In this document: one piece after another, positions 20,504-28,818 of the stretch
How the letters are laid out: every line of letters starts with the position of its first letter
Numbering within the stretch: the first letter of the stretch is position 1
Origin: Desulfuromonadaceae bacterium
GTDB taxonomy: Bacteria > Desulfobacterota > Desulfuromonadia > Geobacterales > Pseudopelobacteraceae
Direction of reading: 5' to 3'
DNA: 64,000 bases
Assembly: GCA_028688955.1 (NCBI GenBank)
Contig: JAQTXD010000011.1
Location: 1-64,000 of the forward strand
Position numbers and translations under genes: made by a program
Notes under the pieces: model-generated
Databases searched by the model: none
The model's input: only the letters and a program-made list of their open reading frames with translations
Told to the model about the DNA's origin: nothing

Positions 20504-21100
20504 TCACTTTTTTAGTACCTTGTCTCCCGGCTTCCAGTTGATGGGGCAGAGCTCTTCAGTCTGGAGCGCTTTCAATACCCGTAACGTTTCTTCAACGCTT
20601 CGTCCTACTTTGGCATTGTGGACAACGCTGTGCTGAATTACGCCTGATGGATCAATGATGAACAGTCCCCTCCGTGCGCTGCTCGCCTCCTCGTCAAGTA
20701 CCCCGTAGGCACGTGCAGTCTGCTTGCTGAAATCGGATATCAGCGGATAGTCAAGTGTGCCGAGAGCCCCGCTCTTGATCCACGCAAGATGAGAAAATTT
20801 GCTGTCTACCGAAATTGCCAGAACCTCGGCTCCGACGGATTTAAAATCTGCCAGTGATGCGTTGAAACCTTTTATTTCTGTTGGACAGACAAACGTAAAG
20901 TCACCGGGGTAAAAAAAGAGCACGACCCATTTGCCGCGATAGTCTGCAAGGCTTATTTTTGTAAACTCCTTGTTAGTGACTGCGTCAAGTGAAAATGCCG
21001 GTGCCTGTGAGCCGATCTCTGCTGCGTGGGATTGGGGTATCTCTATGTTCAGTGAGGCTGCCAGTATGATGATTGCCAGCAATGAGTAAAAAACCTTCAT
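20504..21100 (-). CDS. Exported 2-Cys peroxiredoxin (AhpC/Prx1 type)
   Basis: 198 residues. The core is a typical 2-Cys peroxiredoxin: peroxidatic Cys in FTFVCPTE and resolving Cys near the C-terminus in ELCPINWKPGD. The unusual part is a clear signal peptide (MKVFYSLLAIIILAAS, cleavage likely after SHA), which would send the enzyme to the periplasm, where it would reduce peroxides. Most proteins of this type are cytoplasmic. No reductase (AhpF or thioredoxin) is next to it. It is transcribed alone, divergent from the cyclophilin gene. Confidence 0.92.
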   Translation of the reverse strand: MKVFYSLLAIIILAASLNIEIPQSHAAEIGSQAPAFSLDAVTNKEFTKISLADYRGKWVVLFFYPGDFTFVCPTEIKGFNASLADFKSVGAEVLAISVDSKFSHLAWIKSGALGTLDYPLISDFSKQTARAYGVLDEEASSARRGLFIIDPSGVIQHSVVHNAKVGRSVEETLRVLKALQTEELCPINWKPGDKVLKK

Positions 21101-21200
21101 ATGTATTTCTCCTTAATATTGTTGTTGATGTTGCCACCATAGCCCAGTGGCATACAGTTGGCAACTCTTTGACAAATGAGGTTTAAATTTTCCTTGTTAT

Positions 21201-21217
21201 ATGTTACTAGATAACAT
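21201..21217. promoter_or_regulatory. Inverted repeat, candidate operator
   Basis: ATGTTA-CTAGA-TAACAT lies in the divergent region between the peroxiredoxin and cyclophilin genes, downstream of a TTGACA at 21169-21174. It could be an operator for either gene. No regulator is identified. Confidence 0.3.
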
Positions 21218-21270
21218 TATTTTACAACTTTGATACAAATTCACTCATCATCACGTTATTTGGAGGAAAA

Positions 21271-21791
21271 ATGTCAGACCAGAATCCGCAGGTTTTGTTG
21301 GAAACATCGATGGGCCCCATTAAAATCGAACTTTTTAAAGATAAAGCTCCGATTACGGTTAGAAATTTTCTTTCCACGTTAAGGATGCCCATTATGACGG
21401 GCTCATCTTCCACCGTGTTATCAAGGATTTCATGATTCAGGGCGGAGGTATGAACGAAAATATGGAGATGAAAAAACCGAAGTTTGCCATTAAGAATGAA
21501 GCAACAAACGGATTGAAGAACAAGCGCGGCACGTTGGCAATGGCTCGTACCGCAGTTGTTGATTCTGCTACCTGTCAGTTTTTTATTAACACGGTTGATA
21601 ATGCATTTCTCGATCATAGCGGCAAGCATCAGGATAATTTCGGGTACTGCGTATTCGGGCAGGTGCTTGAAGGTATGGACGTAGTCGACCAGATCAGGGC
21701 TGTTAAAACCGGAAACAAGAACGGACATTCTGACGTCCCGCTTGAACCGGTCTTTATGACCTCAGTCCGGTTGATTGAGCAGGAGGCGTAA
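21271..21791 (+). pseudogene. Cyclophilin-type peptidyl-prolyl isomerase, single-base frameshift
   Basis: The ATG at 21271 follows TGGAGG and begins a good cyclophilin N-terminus (VLLETSMGPIKIELF, then APITVRNFLS). Directly after TCC at 21373-21375 the frame breaks. The rest of the protein (VKDAHYDGLIFHRVIKDF, then MIQGGGM and TCQFFINTVDN) continues in the next frame to the stop at 21789-21791. Adding one T between 21375 and 21376 would restore a Tyr codon and a full-length protein of about 173 residues. This is either a real recent mutation or a sequencing error; the rest of the gene is undamaged. Read as is, translation stops early at about 50 residues. Confidence 0.88.
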
Positions 21792-21792
21792 G

Positions 21793-22269
21793 ATGGAGGA
21801 GAATGCCCAGGTCTGTTATACCTTTGATGCAGCTCTAGAAATGGCTATCACCATGGAGGAAGAGGGGTTCCGCAATTATCTGGCTGCTATTCGTCAATTG
21901 ACAAACAAGGGCGCGAAGGATTTACTGCGGGCCAATGCGCTGGATGAATTGAACCATAAGCAGCAATTGGAAAAAGCGCTTTTGGACGGGCGTATGGATG
22001 GCGGGGTTGATCTTGATCAGACTATTCCTACCATGCATCTTGACTATGTGTTCAAAAAGCAGGAACTTGGTCCATCGTCAGGGGTTCGCGAGGCGCTCAT
22101 ATACGCAATTCACCTTGAAAAAGGGGCTGTTGACTTCTATAGCAAGGTTTCAAGAGGGTGCGAGGGAGCTCCAATGGGAAAACTTTTTGCCCAGCTTCAT
22201 CAAGAGGAAAGCATGCATCTTCAAGCACTGGAGGATCTGTATGAAAGGCACTTTATGACCGAGAATTGA
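21793..22269 (+). CDS. Ferritin-like diiron (rubrerythrin-family) protein
   Basis: 158 residues from the ATG at 21793, six bases after AGGAGG. The four-helix ferritin-like pattern of iron ligands is visible: EEEGFRNY, ELNHKQQ, EKGAVDFY and EESMHLQ. No rubredoxin-type CxxC domain is present, so this is the short form. Such proteins detoxify peroxide or store iron in anaerobes. The start lies directly after the cyclophilin stop, so the two are one transcript. A terminator follows at 22358. Confidence 0.88.
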   Translation: MEENAQVCYTFDAALEMAITMEEEGFRNYLAAIRQLTNKGAKDLLRANALDELNHKQQLEKALLDGRMDGGVDLDQTIPTMHLDYVFKKQELGPSSGVREALIYAIHLEKGAVDFYSKVSRGCEGAPMGKLFAQLHQEESMHLQALEDLYERHFMTEN

Positions 22270-22357
22270 TCGGTCACTATATATGCTGAATTAACAGGCT
22301 TATATGATTGTGATGGTGCATCGTTGTGAAAGCAAAATAATTTTAACGATTACAAAG

Positions 22358-22390
22358 AAACCCGCCTCCACATGTGAGTGCGGGTTTTCT
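22358..22390 (+). terminator. Intrinsic terminator
   Basis: AAACCCGC (22358-22365) pairs with GCGGGTTT (22380-22387), extended inside by CTC/GAG around CACATGTG, followed by TTTTCT. It ends the cyclophilin-ferritin-like transcript. Confidence 0.8.
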
Positions 22391-22456
22391 ATGTATTAGC
22401 TGCTTTTTCTGGTACACTCCCCATGAAGGAACAGATTCACGGATGGAGGAGACGTT

Positions 22457-22585
22457 ATGAGCATAATCGGAATGGCTATCATGTGGGCTTTTGCTATCGG
22501 AGTTTTTTTAGTTGTTACCAGATGGCCAGTGGGTAAGGTGAGCGACCAACGTGCCGCGTATTGGGCAAAATTTGAAGGTAAATAA
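22457..22585 (+). CDS. 42-residue single-pass membrane peptide
   Basis: A short frame MSIIGMAIMWAFAIGVF... ending in KFEGK, with GGAGGAGA 5 bases before the ATG. Residues 1-22 form one hydrophobic helix; the rest is short and charged. It is bracketed by two intrinsic terminators (22358 and 22611), so it is its own transcription unit. That and the good ribosome site are the evidence for a real gene. I do not recognise a family. Confidence 0.6.
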   Translation: MSIIGMAIMWAFAIGVFLVVTRWPVGKVSDQRAAYWAKFEGK

Positions 22586-22610
22586 CAGAACGTAGAATGT
22601 TATGACGGGT

Positions 22611-22640
22611 AAAGCCGCTTCTGATCAGGAGGCGGCTTTA
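22611..22640 (+). terminator. Intrinsic terminator
   Basis: AAAGCCGC (22611-22618) pairs with GCGGCTTT (22632-22639), loop of 13 bases. It follows the 42-residue membrane peptide gene. Confidence 0.75.
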
Positions 22641-22713
22641 ATCTTTCGTTGTTGGTATGTGCTGCGTAATCGTCGGCGGAGTATGTCAATACTACGACTT
22701 GTGAGAGGATGCT

Positions 22714-23205
22714 ATGAACTTGGATAATGATCAGAAAGAGCTTTTGGAGTTGTTTGTGACGCAGGAGTTTAGAATCGGCGCATTGTACAAGCTTTTCGCA
22801 AAGAGATATCCGGAGCACAACGCGTTTTGGACTGAAATGGCGACGGAAGAGTTTCAGCATGCTGCATTGATTAAACGCATTGCTGAAAGTGACACTCAGA
22901 ACATGTTTACATTTTCGCAAGGAGAATTAAGAGCCCAAAGTCTTGCATCAAGTCTGGAGTATATAGAAAGCATTATTAATGGGTTTAAAAGCGACAAAAA
23001 TTTTTCGATTAATCAGGCAGTACGTGTATCCCTCCAAATTGAAAAAGGACTATGGGAGAGGAAGGTCTTCCAATGTTTTGCGGGAGACTCAGAAGATGTC
23101 AAAAAAATTATGGAATCTCTGGATTCTGAGCAAGGGATTCATATTCAAAAACTGGATAACTTTGGGTTCCAGTTTCTTGATAAAAACAGAAAAGCCGCAT
23201 CCTGA
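22714..23205 (+). CDS. Ferritin-like superfamily protein
   Basis: 163 residues with no signal peptide. A second ferritin-like protein distinct from the one at 21793. Candidate iron ligands in the right order are QEFRIGALY, TEEFQHAALI, EKGLWERKV and SEQGIHIQ, giving the E, ExxH, E, ExxH pattern of diiron four-helix proteins. A role in iron or peroxide handling is inferred from the fold only. The ATG lies a few bases after GAGAGG. It is monocistronic, with a terminator overlapping its end. Confidence 0.78.
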   Translation: MNLDNDQKELLELFVTQEFRIGALYKLFAKRYPEHNAFWTEMATEEFQHAALIKRIAESDTQNMFTFSQGELRAQSLASSLEYIESIINGFKSDKNFSINQAVRVSLQIEKGLWERKVFQCFAGDSEDVKKIMESLDSEQGIHIQKLDNFGFQFLDKNRKAAS

Positions 23206-23220
23206 CAGGGAGGCGGCATT
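23189..23220. terminator. Bidirectional terminator
   Basis: GCCGC (23194-23198) pairs with GCGGC (23213-23217); the inner CCT/AGG adds pairing. A-rich and T-rich flanks let it end both the ferritin-like gene and the convergent AMIN-domain gene. The left arm lies within the last codons of the ferritin-like gene. Confidence 0.65.
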
Positions 23221-23261
23221 TCTCTGCACTGAGGAACACAGAATTGTTCCGTCGTACTTGC

Positions 23262-24266
23262 TTATTTGAAGCGTATCCGCACGCCATCTTCAGTTTTTGA
23301 TATTGTGTGCGCTGGAAAGCCGGCGTGTTTGGAATCCAGTACGATGCGAATGTTCTTTTGGGACACTCCAATGCGCGCCTTGGTAATCCCGAATTTGTTG
23401 ATGGTAATGGTTTTTGCTTTCTGACCCACCTTTTCAGCCGGAATATCAATAATGAGGCGGTCTGGTCCCGAAATTCTGGTCGCTTTGTAGTCGGCAATTG
23501 ACTGGCTGGTTCGTATCTCAATGAAGTCCGCACCCGTTGTGATCTCTTGTACTGTCAATGCTGCGGGAGGTGTGGGGGCTGCCGTGACGACAGGCACTAC
23601 CGGCTCAAGTTTTGGAATCCGTATTACAGTCGGTGCTGCCTGAAGTGGCACCTCAGCTGCAGTTGATGAGGCCGTGGCTGTGGCACCGGCAACGACGGCA
23701 GCCTTTGCCCCGGTGGCTGTTGCTTTCGCCGCAGGTTCGTCAAGGCCAAGGGGGTCCTCTTCCGGGGTAGCGGCGGTCAAAGGAGTTGCCGGGGGGGCGG
23801 CTTGTACTTCCGGTCCGGGGGTGAGGATCTCCTTTGACTCTTGTTTTGTTTCCGGTTTTGCGACAGCAGATGCGTTCGATCCGCCAAACGTCACTGTCAA
23901 CAGTTTGCGATCCGGAGAGGCCGATACCGAAATATCTGATTCAGAAACAAGATTGAAAATAATTCTGCTGACAACAAGTCCTGATATTTGCGTTTTGTCA
24001 ACACTGATGCTCGATACAGCACCTTTGTTGACAACGATCAAAGGTTCAACTTTTTCCGGATCAGCTTCGGCAATATCAACGACCGCTCGAGCTTGGCCTG
24101 GAATCTTATAAAAAGTATACGTCATTGCAATGTCTGCTGAAATTTCAATTGATACGGCACTCCCGGAAACAACCGGTTTAACATCAAGTAATTCTGCGGC
24201 AAAAATAGCGGAATTCATGCAGCAAAGCAGCATGAAGGACATCAAGGCAGTGAGAGTTGGTTTCAT
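23262..24266 (-). CDS. Exported double-AMIN-domain protein
   Basis: 334 residues from the ATG at 24266, 8 bases after TGGAGG. A signal peptide (about 1-23, ending SAIFAA) is followed by an AMIN domain (about 25-120) and an Ala/Pro/Thr-rich linker of about 110 residues. A second AMIN domain (about 240-334) has the pattern RLIIDIPAEKV followed by IRIVLDSK. AMIN domains bind peptidoglycan and localise amidases and the secretin PilQ. No catalytic or secretin domain is present, so a scaffold or localisation role is likely. It is downstream of the TPR gene with a 65-base gap, probably one operon. Confidence 0.82.
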   Translation of the reverse strand: MKPTLTALMSFMLLCCMNSAIFAAELLDVKPVVSGSAVSIEISADIAMTYTFYKIPGQARAVVDIAEADPEKVEPLIVVNKGAVSSISVDKTQISGLVVSRIIFNLVSESDISVSASPDRKLLTVTFGGSNASAVAKPETKQESKEILTPGPEVQAAPPATPLTAATPEEDPLGLDEPAAKATATGAKAAVVAGATATASSTAAEVPLQAAPTVIRIPKLEPVVPVVTAAPTPPAALTVQEITTGADFIEIRTSQSIADYKATRISGPDRLIIDIPAEKVGQKAKTITINKFGITKARIGVSQKNIRIVLDSKHAGFPAHTISKTEDGVRIRFK

Positions 24267-24331
24267 GTAGAAAGCCTCCAAAAATATTTTTGCGTAAACG
24301 TACCCGTACCTTTTACATGCTGGCCGGAAAT

Positions 24332-26206
24332 TCAGAAGTCCTTTAAATCGTCATCTGAAAAGTCAAGTGACTCAGAAATGCTAACCTCATTTATTCGCGA
24401 TCGTATATCCCTGAAATCGGGATTTACGGCGTGTATCTCATTGATTAGGTGATGTGCCTCGTCGTTTTTTCCGGCAGCCTCGTACCCTATTGCCAACTCA
24501 TATTTTACTTCACAGCTTTCTTCTTTATTCAGTTCCGGTTTGAGTAGTGTTTGCAGCATTGCAATCGATTTATCCAACTCTCCTCGCTCTCTCAGGCATG
24601 CACACTGCAGCACCAGACATTCTACACGCCGGGATGCGTCTTGCGATGCCTGGCGGAATTCCTTGATTGCCTCATCAATTAGCCCCATCTCTTTGAACGC
24701 CAACCCCAAATCAAAGTGAGCCTGTGCATCTGAATCTTCCAGTGCATTGCCGAATTTTACCCCGCTAGGAGCGGTGTCGATGGCGTCAAGCAAGGTATCA
24801 ACTGAGTCAAGCCAGTGTTCTTGTGTGGGTAGATCGCCTGGTTTCCTGCCCTCTGAAGCGAAAGAGGGGGCAGCATCGAAATCAATGTCAATTTCTATGC
24901 TTTCATCAGACTGCCAGTCGGCACAGGCTGACGCATCAAATGGCTCCGGGGCCGTTGCCGGCTGGGGAAATACTTCCTCTTCAGGGGTGGCAAAATTGTG
25001 TATCGCAGGCGGTTCTGAGAGGTTCTCATCAAATGGGCGTGGTTCGTCAAATGTGTCATTGCGCTCTATGATGGAATCATCAGAAAAGGAGGTGACGGAT
25101 TCAGGGGAGGGTGAGTCAAAATGCCCACTTCCCGACACCGAGCGGAGTGATTGAAGTTTTAACGTGAGGGAGCGAGCTTCTTTCTCGTTGCCGGCGGCAG
25201 TAACCACCCTTATGAGACCCTCAAGAATTCTTATATTGATAGGATCAATTTTGTCAAGGGAGTGATAGGTCTGTTCAAGTTGCTCTAGAAAACCCGCCGA
25301 AATCAGGGTTGACTCGTATTTGTCAAGCAACTCAAGTGCTCCAGCAAGGTCGCCATCAGCGGTTGCAGATGTGATAAGGCCATGTATCGCACATGGTTCT
25401 TCAGGGAAAAATTTCAGGTAATGCTGAAAGACCGTTTTGACCCGCTGGGGCTGTCCGAGTAGTTCATAAGCCCGTATTAACAGATCCCAGGCCTGCTTGT
25501 TGTTCGGATTACTGCGCAGCAGTCCCTGTATACTTTCAATGGCAGACGCGGCATTGCCCTGACGAATCTGCTCGGTGAGGATTTCAAGCATGAAGTCAGG
25601 TTTTTTGGGGAACAGCTGATGGATGCGGGCGCATATTTTTGAGAGAGTCGCATTATCGCCACGCTCAAGCAACAGAGCAACCACTTTCCCGAACGTGGTA
25701 TACGAATCTTCCTGCTTGCCGTGTTGACTATAGGTCTCCGCAAGCTTGACCTTTATCGCAATATTCTGTGTGTCAACAGTCTGCATCCGGTTGAGGATGT
25801 CAAGCATCGCAGGAATATTTCCGGCTTTCTCATGATACTCATACACGAGCTTGTATTCGGAAAGAGCGTTTGCAACAAGACCATGTTTTTCATTCAACTC
25901 GGCCAGTGTAATGGAAAGTGAAATATCTGCAGGAAAAAGTTTTTGTAACTGCTTGTAGACGGCGATAGCTTTCAGATAAAAACCGTTTTTTGTAAAATGC
26001 TTACCGATGATTTCATGCTCTTTACGGGCATCTTCATTCCGCCCGCACTTAACGAGAAGCTCCGCCCTTTTCTGGCGCAGGTTCATAGCCGAAGGGTCTG
26101 ATTCAAGAATCTGCTCATAGGCTTTGGCGGCCTTTTCAAACTGACCGCGCATAACGAGCTTTTGAGCTTCTTCAATCATTTTGTCTTTTTTTGAAATCAC
26201 AGCCAT
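24332..26206 (-). CDS. Large TPR-repeat protein
   Basis: About 624 residues from the ATG at 26206 (residues further upstream lack family-like sequence). Many TPR-like helix pairs cover about 10-370 (for example GQFEKAAKAYEQILESDP). A low-complexity acidic linker with FDEPRPFDEN and several Glu/Asp/Ser runs spans about 375-480, and a second TPR block follows (about 490-600, AHFDLGLAFKEMGLIDEAI). No signal peptide. It is a cytoplasmic scaffold of unknown partner. It is transcribed with the AMIN-domain gene, which suggests an envelope or pilus-related process, but no pilus gene is in view. Confidence 0.82.
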   Translation of the reverse strand: MAVISKKDKMIEEAQKLVMRGQFEKAAKAYEQILESDPSAMNLRQKRAELLVKCGRNEDARKEHEIIGKHFTKNGFYLKAIAVYKQLQKLFPADISLSITLAELNEKHGLVANALSEYKLVYEYHEKAGNIPAMLDILNRMQTVDTQNIAIKVKLAETYSQHGKQEDSYTTFGKVVALLLERGDNATLSKICARIHQLFPKKPDFMLEILTEQIRQGNAASAIESIQGLLRSNPNNKQAWDLLIRAYELLGQPQRVKTVFQHYLKFFPEEPCAIHGLITSATADGDLAGALELLDKYESTLISAGFLEQLEQTYHSLDKIDPINIRILEGLIRVVTAAGNEKEARSLTLKLQSLRSVSGSGHFDSPSPESVTSFSDDSIIERNDTFDEPRPFDENLSEPPAIHNFATPEEEVFPQPATAPEPFDASACADWQSDESIEIDIDFDAAPSFASEGRKPGDLPTQEHWLDSVDTLLDAIDTAPSGVKFGNALEDSDAQAHFDLGLAFKEMGLIDEAIKEFRQASQDASRRVECLVLQCACLRERGELDKSIAMLQTLLKPELNKEESCEVKYELAIGYEAAGKNDEAHHLINEIHAVNPDFRDIRSRINEVSISESLDFSDDDLKDF

Positions 26207-26468
26207 AGAAATCCCCGAGGCAAATCTCTCTGAAAGACATCGCCAAAACGACGATGAAAAGTGATAAAAAGTACTGTAACGGCAATGGTTTGTCAAGCTT
26301 AATATCCCGGTTATGCTAGGATTATCAGTATTTTAGATGGCTCCATTTTGCTTTGACATGGCTTCGAAAATCCTTTACGGTGCTCACGTTACGTGAGGTG
26401 AATTCTCTGCTGGAATCACCTCTTCGAAGAGACTGACGCACGAATTGAATAATCTGGGGGGCTTTAGG

Positions 26469-27425
26469 ATGCGTGTTCTGCCGAATGTTAATCCGCTGTA
26501 TGTGAAAATGTCCGCCAGGAATAGTGATATTCCAGATGTTCTTGAAAAACTCGGCAGCGGCGGATTTACCGGGTACATATACCATTCTGCGCCGGAATTT
26601 GAATTCTATGGCCTTTTTGCTCAGGGCCAGCTTTTGTGTGCCGTGAGCAGCAGTAACGGGCGGGAAAAATCCGGATTTGAGGCAATAGTGCTTCTGCTTG
26701 ACAAGGTTCTTTCTGTTGGCGGTGAAATCAGTGTGTTTCGAATGACCGCAGATCTTGCCGTATGTGCCCATGCCCTGATTGTTGGCCAGCGGCTTATCGA
26801 CGGTGATGAAGTGCGCCAGGTGGATATCAAGGGAATACTGGCTCGGTTGAAGGGGCAGGGTACAAACGGTGTCGTGCGTTTTTATACCGCTGAACGCTCA
26901 GCAATGATGTTTTATAAGGATGGTCTGCCGATTGGTTTTTATCATGATGGTGCCACTGCGATTGAATCCTCCCCGGAGGAATCGCGGATGATAGCCGGTC
27001 TACCCGGTGCACGGGTCGAAATCTGTTCGACTAAATCACTTGATGAGCTGTTGCAGTACGATCTTCTGCAGATGGTCAATCTGCAGAAACTTTGGGAATC
27101 AGCCCGCTTACGGAATGTGGTGCAGGCACAAAAAGAGACTTCTGAAGCGGCTCCTGCCGTATCAGACATGAGTGAACAGCGATTGCTTGAGCTTGTCGAT
27201 GATCTTTCCGAAGTTGCCGCTGCATATCTGTTACGGGCAGGTCGTGAAATTGTTGAGAAGAGAATTGCGGAACGTGGTGGCCCCGGCCAGTTACTGGATG
27301 CTGCAAAGCGGACGATCTTTCTTGAGCAGGTTAAGTCCGATGCGACAGCAAGTGACTCTGACGCCCGTATCGACGAAATGATTGACCTGATGAAATCAGA
27401 AATCGCTGCTCGCCTTGCAGTGTAG
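26469..27425 (+). CDS. Two-repeat protein of unknown function, paralogue of 61645
   Basis: 318 residues from the ATG at 26469, after a run of G at 26455-26460. No signal peptide or membrane helix. Two similar halves are visible: GGFTGYIYHS with GQLLCAVSSSNGREKSGFEA, and TNGVVRFYTAERSAMMFYKDGLPIGFYHDG. The pattern (small beta-strand unit with FxxGxxxG) recalls DUF4388/PATAN domains, but that link is weak. A helical C-terminal third follows. The protein at 61645 has the same layout and close motifs. It is followed after 26 bases by dedA. Function unknown. Confidence 0.8.
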   Translation: MRVLPNVNPLYVKMSARNSDIPDVLEKLGSGGFTGYIYHSAPEFEFYGLFAQGQLLCAVSSSNGREKSGFEAIVLLLDKVLSVGGEISVFRMTADLAVCAHALIVGQRLIDGDEVRQVDIKGILARLKGQGTNGVVRFYTAERSAMMFYKDGLPIGFYHDGATAIESSPEESRMIAGLPGARVEICSTKSLDELLQYDLLQMVNLQKLWESARLRNVVQAQKETSEAAPAVSDMSEQRLLELVDDLSEVAAAYLLRAGREIVEKRIAERGGPGQLLDAAKRTIFLEQVKSDATASDSDARIDEMIDLMKSEIAARLAV

Positions 27426-27451
27426 GTTTGGCGTGACGACAGGGGCTGACT

Positions 27452-28087
27452 GTGCATATACAACAGCTTCTTAAAGAATATCTGGAGGTTCACGGGTATT
27501 GGGTGCTTTTCGTCGGGACGTTTCTTGAGGGAGAGGCGATTCTGCTGCTGGCCGGTTTCCTTGCGTTTCAAGGGTATTTGAATGTTTTTTGCGTTATTTG
27601 CACCGCGTGGGCAGGCTCTTTTCTTGGGGATCAGTGTTATTTTTACCTTGGCCGCTTCAGGGGGAGGGGGGTGCTTAAACGCTTCCACTCTATTGCCCGA
27701 AAATTCCGGGAAGCTCTCAAGCTGATTGAAAAATACGGAAATTTTGTGGCGTTCGTCTCACGTTTCACCTATGGATTTCGAATTGTGCTGCCCATAATTC
27801 TTGGCATAACCAACCTTTCCCCCCGTACATTTCTATGGATTAATCTTGCCAGTGCTCTCTCCTGGGCAATCGTTTTTTCTCTGGGTGGCTATCTGTTCGG
27901 CAAGAGTGCCTCACTCCTGTTGGATAACGTCAGCAACTACGAACACTACCTCGTTATAGCCCTGTTCAGCTTTATATGTCTTGCATGGTGCGTTCATGCC
28001 TACCATGTATGGAAACTAAAAAAGCCCGTCAGAGAGCGCTTGGCGCGTATGAGGGCTCTACACGCTTCACGAAGGATGTACTCTTGA
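27452..28087 (+). CDS. DedA/VTT-family membrane protein
   Basis: 211 residues, GTG start. Polytopic, with about five hydrophobic segments. Family signatures are present: GTFLEGEAILLLAGFLA near the N-terminus, GDQCYFYLGR and the later FVSRFTYGFRIVLPIILG. DedA proteins are now linked to lipid-carrier (undecaprenyl phosphate) or phospholipid translocation in the inner membrane. The stop overlaps the TTG start of the next gene (TTGA). Confidence 0.9.
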   Translation: MHIQQLLKEYLEVHGYWVLFVGTFLEGEAILLLAGFLAFQGYLNVFCVICTAWAGSFLGDQCYFYLGRFRGRGVLKRFHSIARKFREALKLIEKYGNFVAFVSRFTYGFRIVLPIILGITNLSPRTFLWINLASALSWAIVFSLGGYLFGKSASLLLDNVSNYEHYLVIALFSFICLAWCVHAYHVWKLKKPVRERLARMRALHASRRMYS

Positions 28088-28818
28088 ATAACAACATTAT
28101 GATAGTTCTGGTTGAACCCCAGTCGCCTGGCAACATCGGTATGACCTGCCGAGCCATGAAAAATATGGGCCTCAGCCAATTGAGAATTGTAAAGGGATGT
28201 GATCGATTTGACTCAGAGTCGCTCAAATTTGCTGTTGCCGCGCGCGACCTGCTCGAGTCGGCCCACATTTACCCCGATCTTGCGTCAGCCATAGCGGACT
28301 GTACCCTGACGGTCGGCACAACCCGACGTCATGGTAAATACCGCCAGGAAATCCTTTCTCCTCCGGAGGTGGCCGGTCTCTTCAGGGAGCAGGTTTCCGC
28401 CGAGTGCCGGGGGGCGCTTGTTTTCGGACGTGAGGACAATGGTCTGACGACCGAGGAGTTGTCCCTCTGTCGCTGGCATGCTACTATTCCGACTTCACAT
28501 GAATATGGCTCGCTTAACCTGTCCCAATCGGTACTCCTCTTTTGTTACGAACTTGGCAAGGCCACAGAACCTGTCGGGGGGGGGAGACCACTCGAACTGG
28601 CTAAGTCAGATGAAATGGAAACACTTTTTGCACACTTGGATAGCACACTGAATAAAATTGGTTTTTTAAATGAGCAAAACCCGGCCCATATGATGCGTTC
28701 GTTGCGGCGTATTTTCTTTCGGGCAAATCTTGACAGCCGGGAAGTTACTGTGCTGCGAGGTATGCTGACGCAGATTGACTGGGCCAGTTCGGCATTCGAT
28801 GGGAGAAAACGCTCGTGA
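28084..28818 (+). CDS. trmJ: TrmJ-type tRNA 2'-O-methyltransferase (SPOUT)
   Basis: About 245 residues. I choose TTG at 28084: it overlaps the dedA stop by four bases, AAGGA lies 8 bases before it, and it gives a normal short N-terminus (M)NNNIMIVLVEPQSPGNIG. SPOUT motifs follow: GNIGMTCRAMKNMG, ALVFGREDNGLT and SLNLSQSV, the trefoil-knot SAM site. The family methylates ribose of position 32 in tRNAs. The C-terminal 70 residues match the TrmJ extension. An alternative is ATG 28099. The stop overlaps the next gene's GTG (GTGA). Confidence 0.9.
   Translation: MNNNIMIVLVEPQSPGNIGMTCRAMKNMGLSQLRIVKGCDRFDSESLKFAVAARDLLESAHIYPDLASAIADCTLTVGTTRRHGKYRQEILSPPEVAGLFREQVSAECRGALVFGREDNGLTTEELSLCRWHATIPTSHEYGSLNLSQSVLLFCYELGKATEPVGGGRPLELAKSDEMETLFAHLDSTLNKIGFLNEQNPAHMMRSLRRIFFRANLDSREVTVLRGMLTQIDWASSAFDGRKRS

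Noticed and set aside
23674-24111. 145-residue gene on the + strand
   Set aside because: It is antisense to the Ala/Pro-rich linker of the AMIN protein; the repeated Ala/Val composition is a reflection of that linker.
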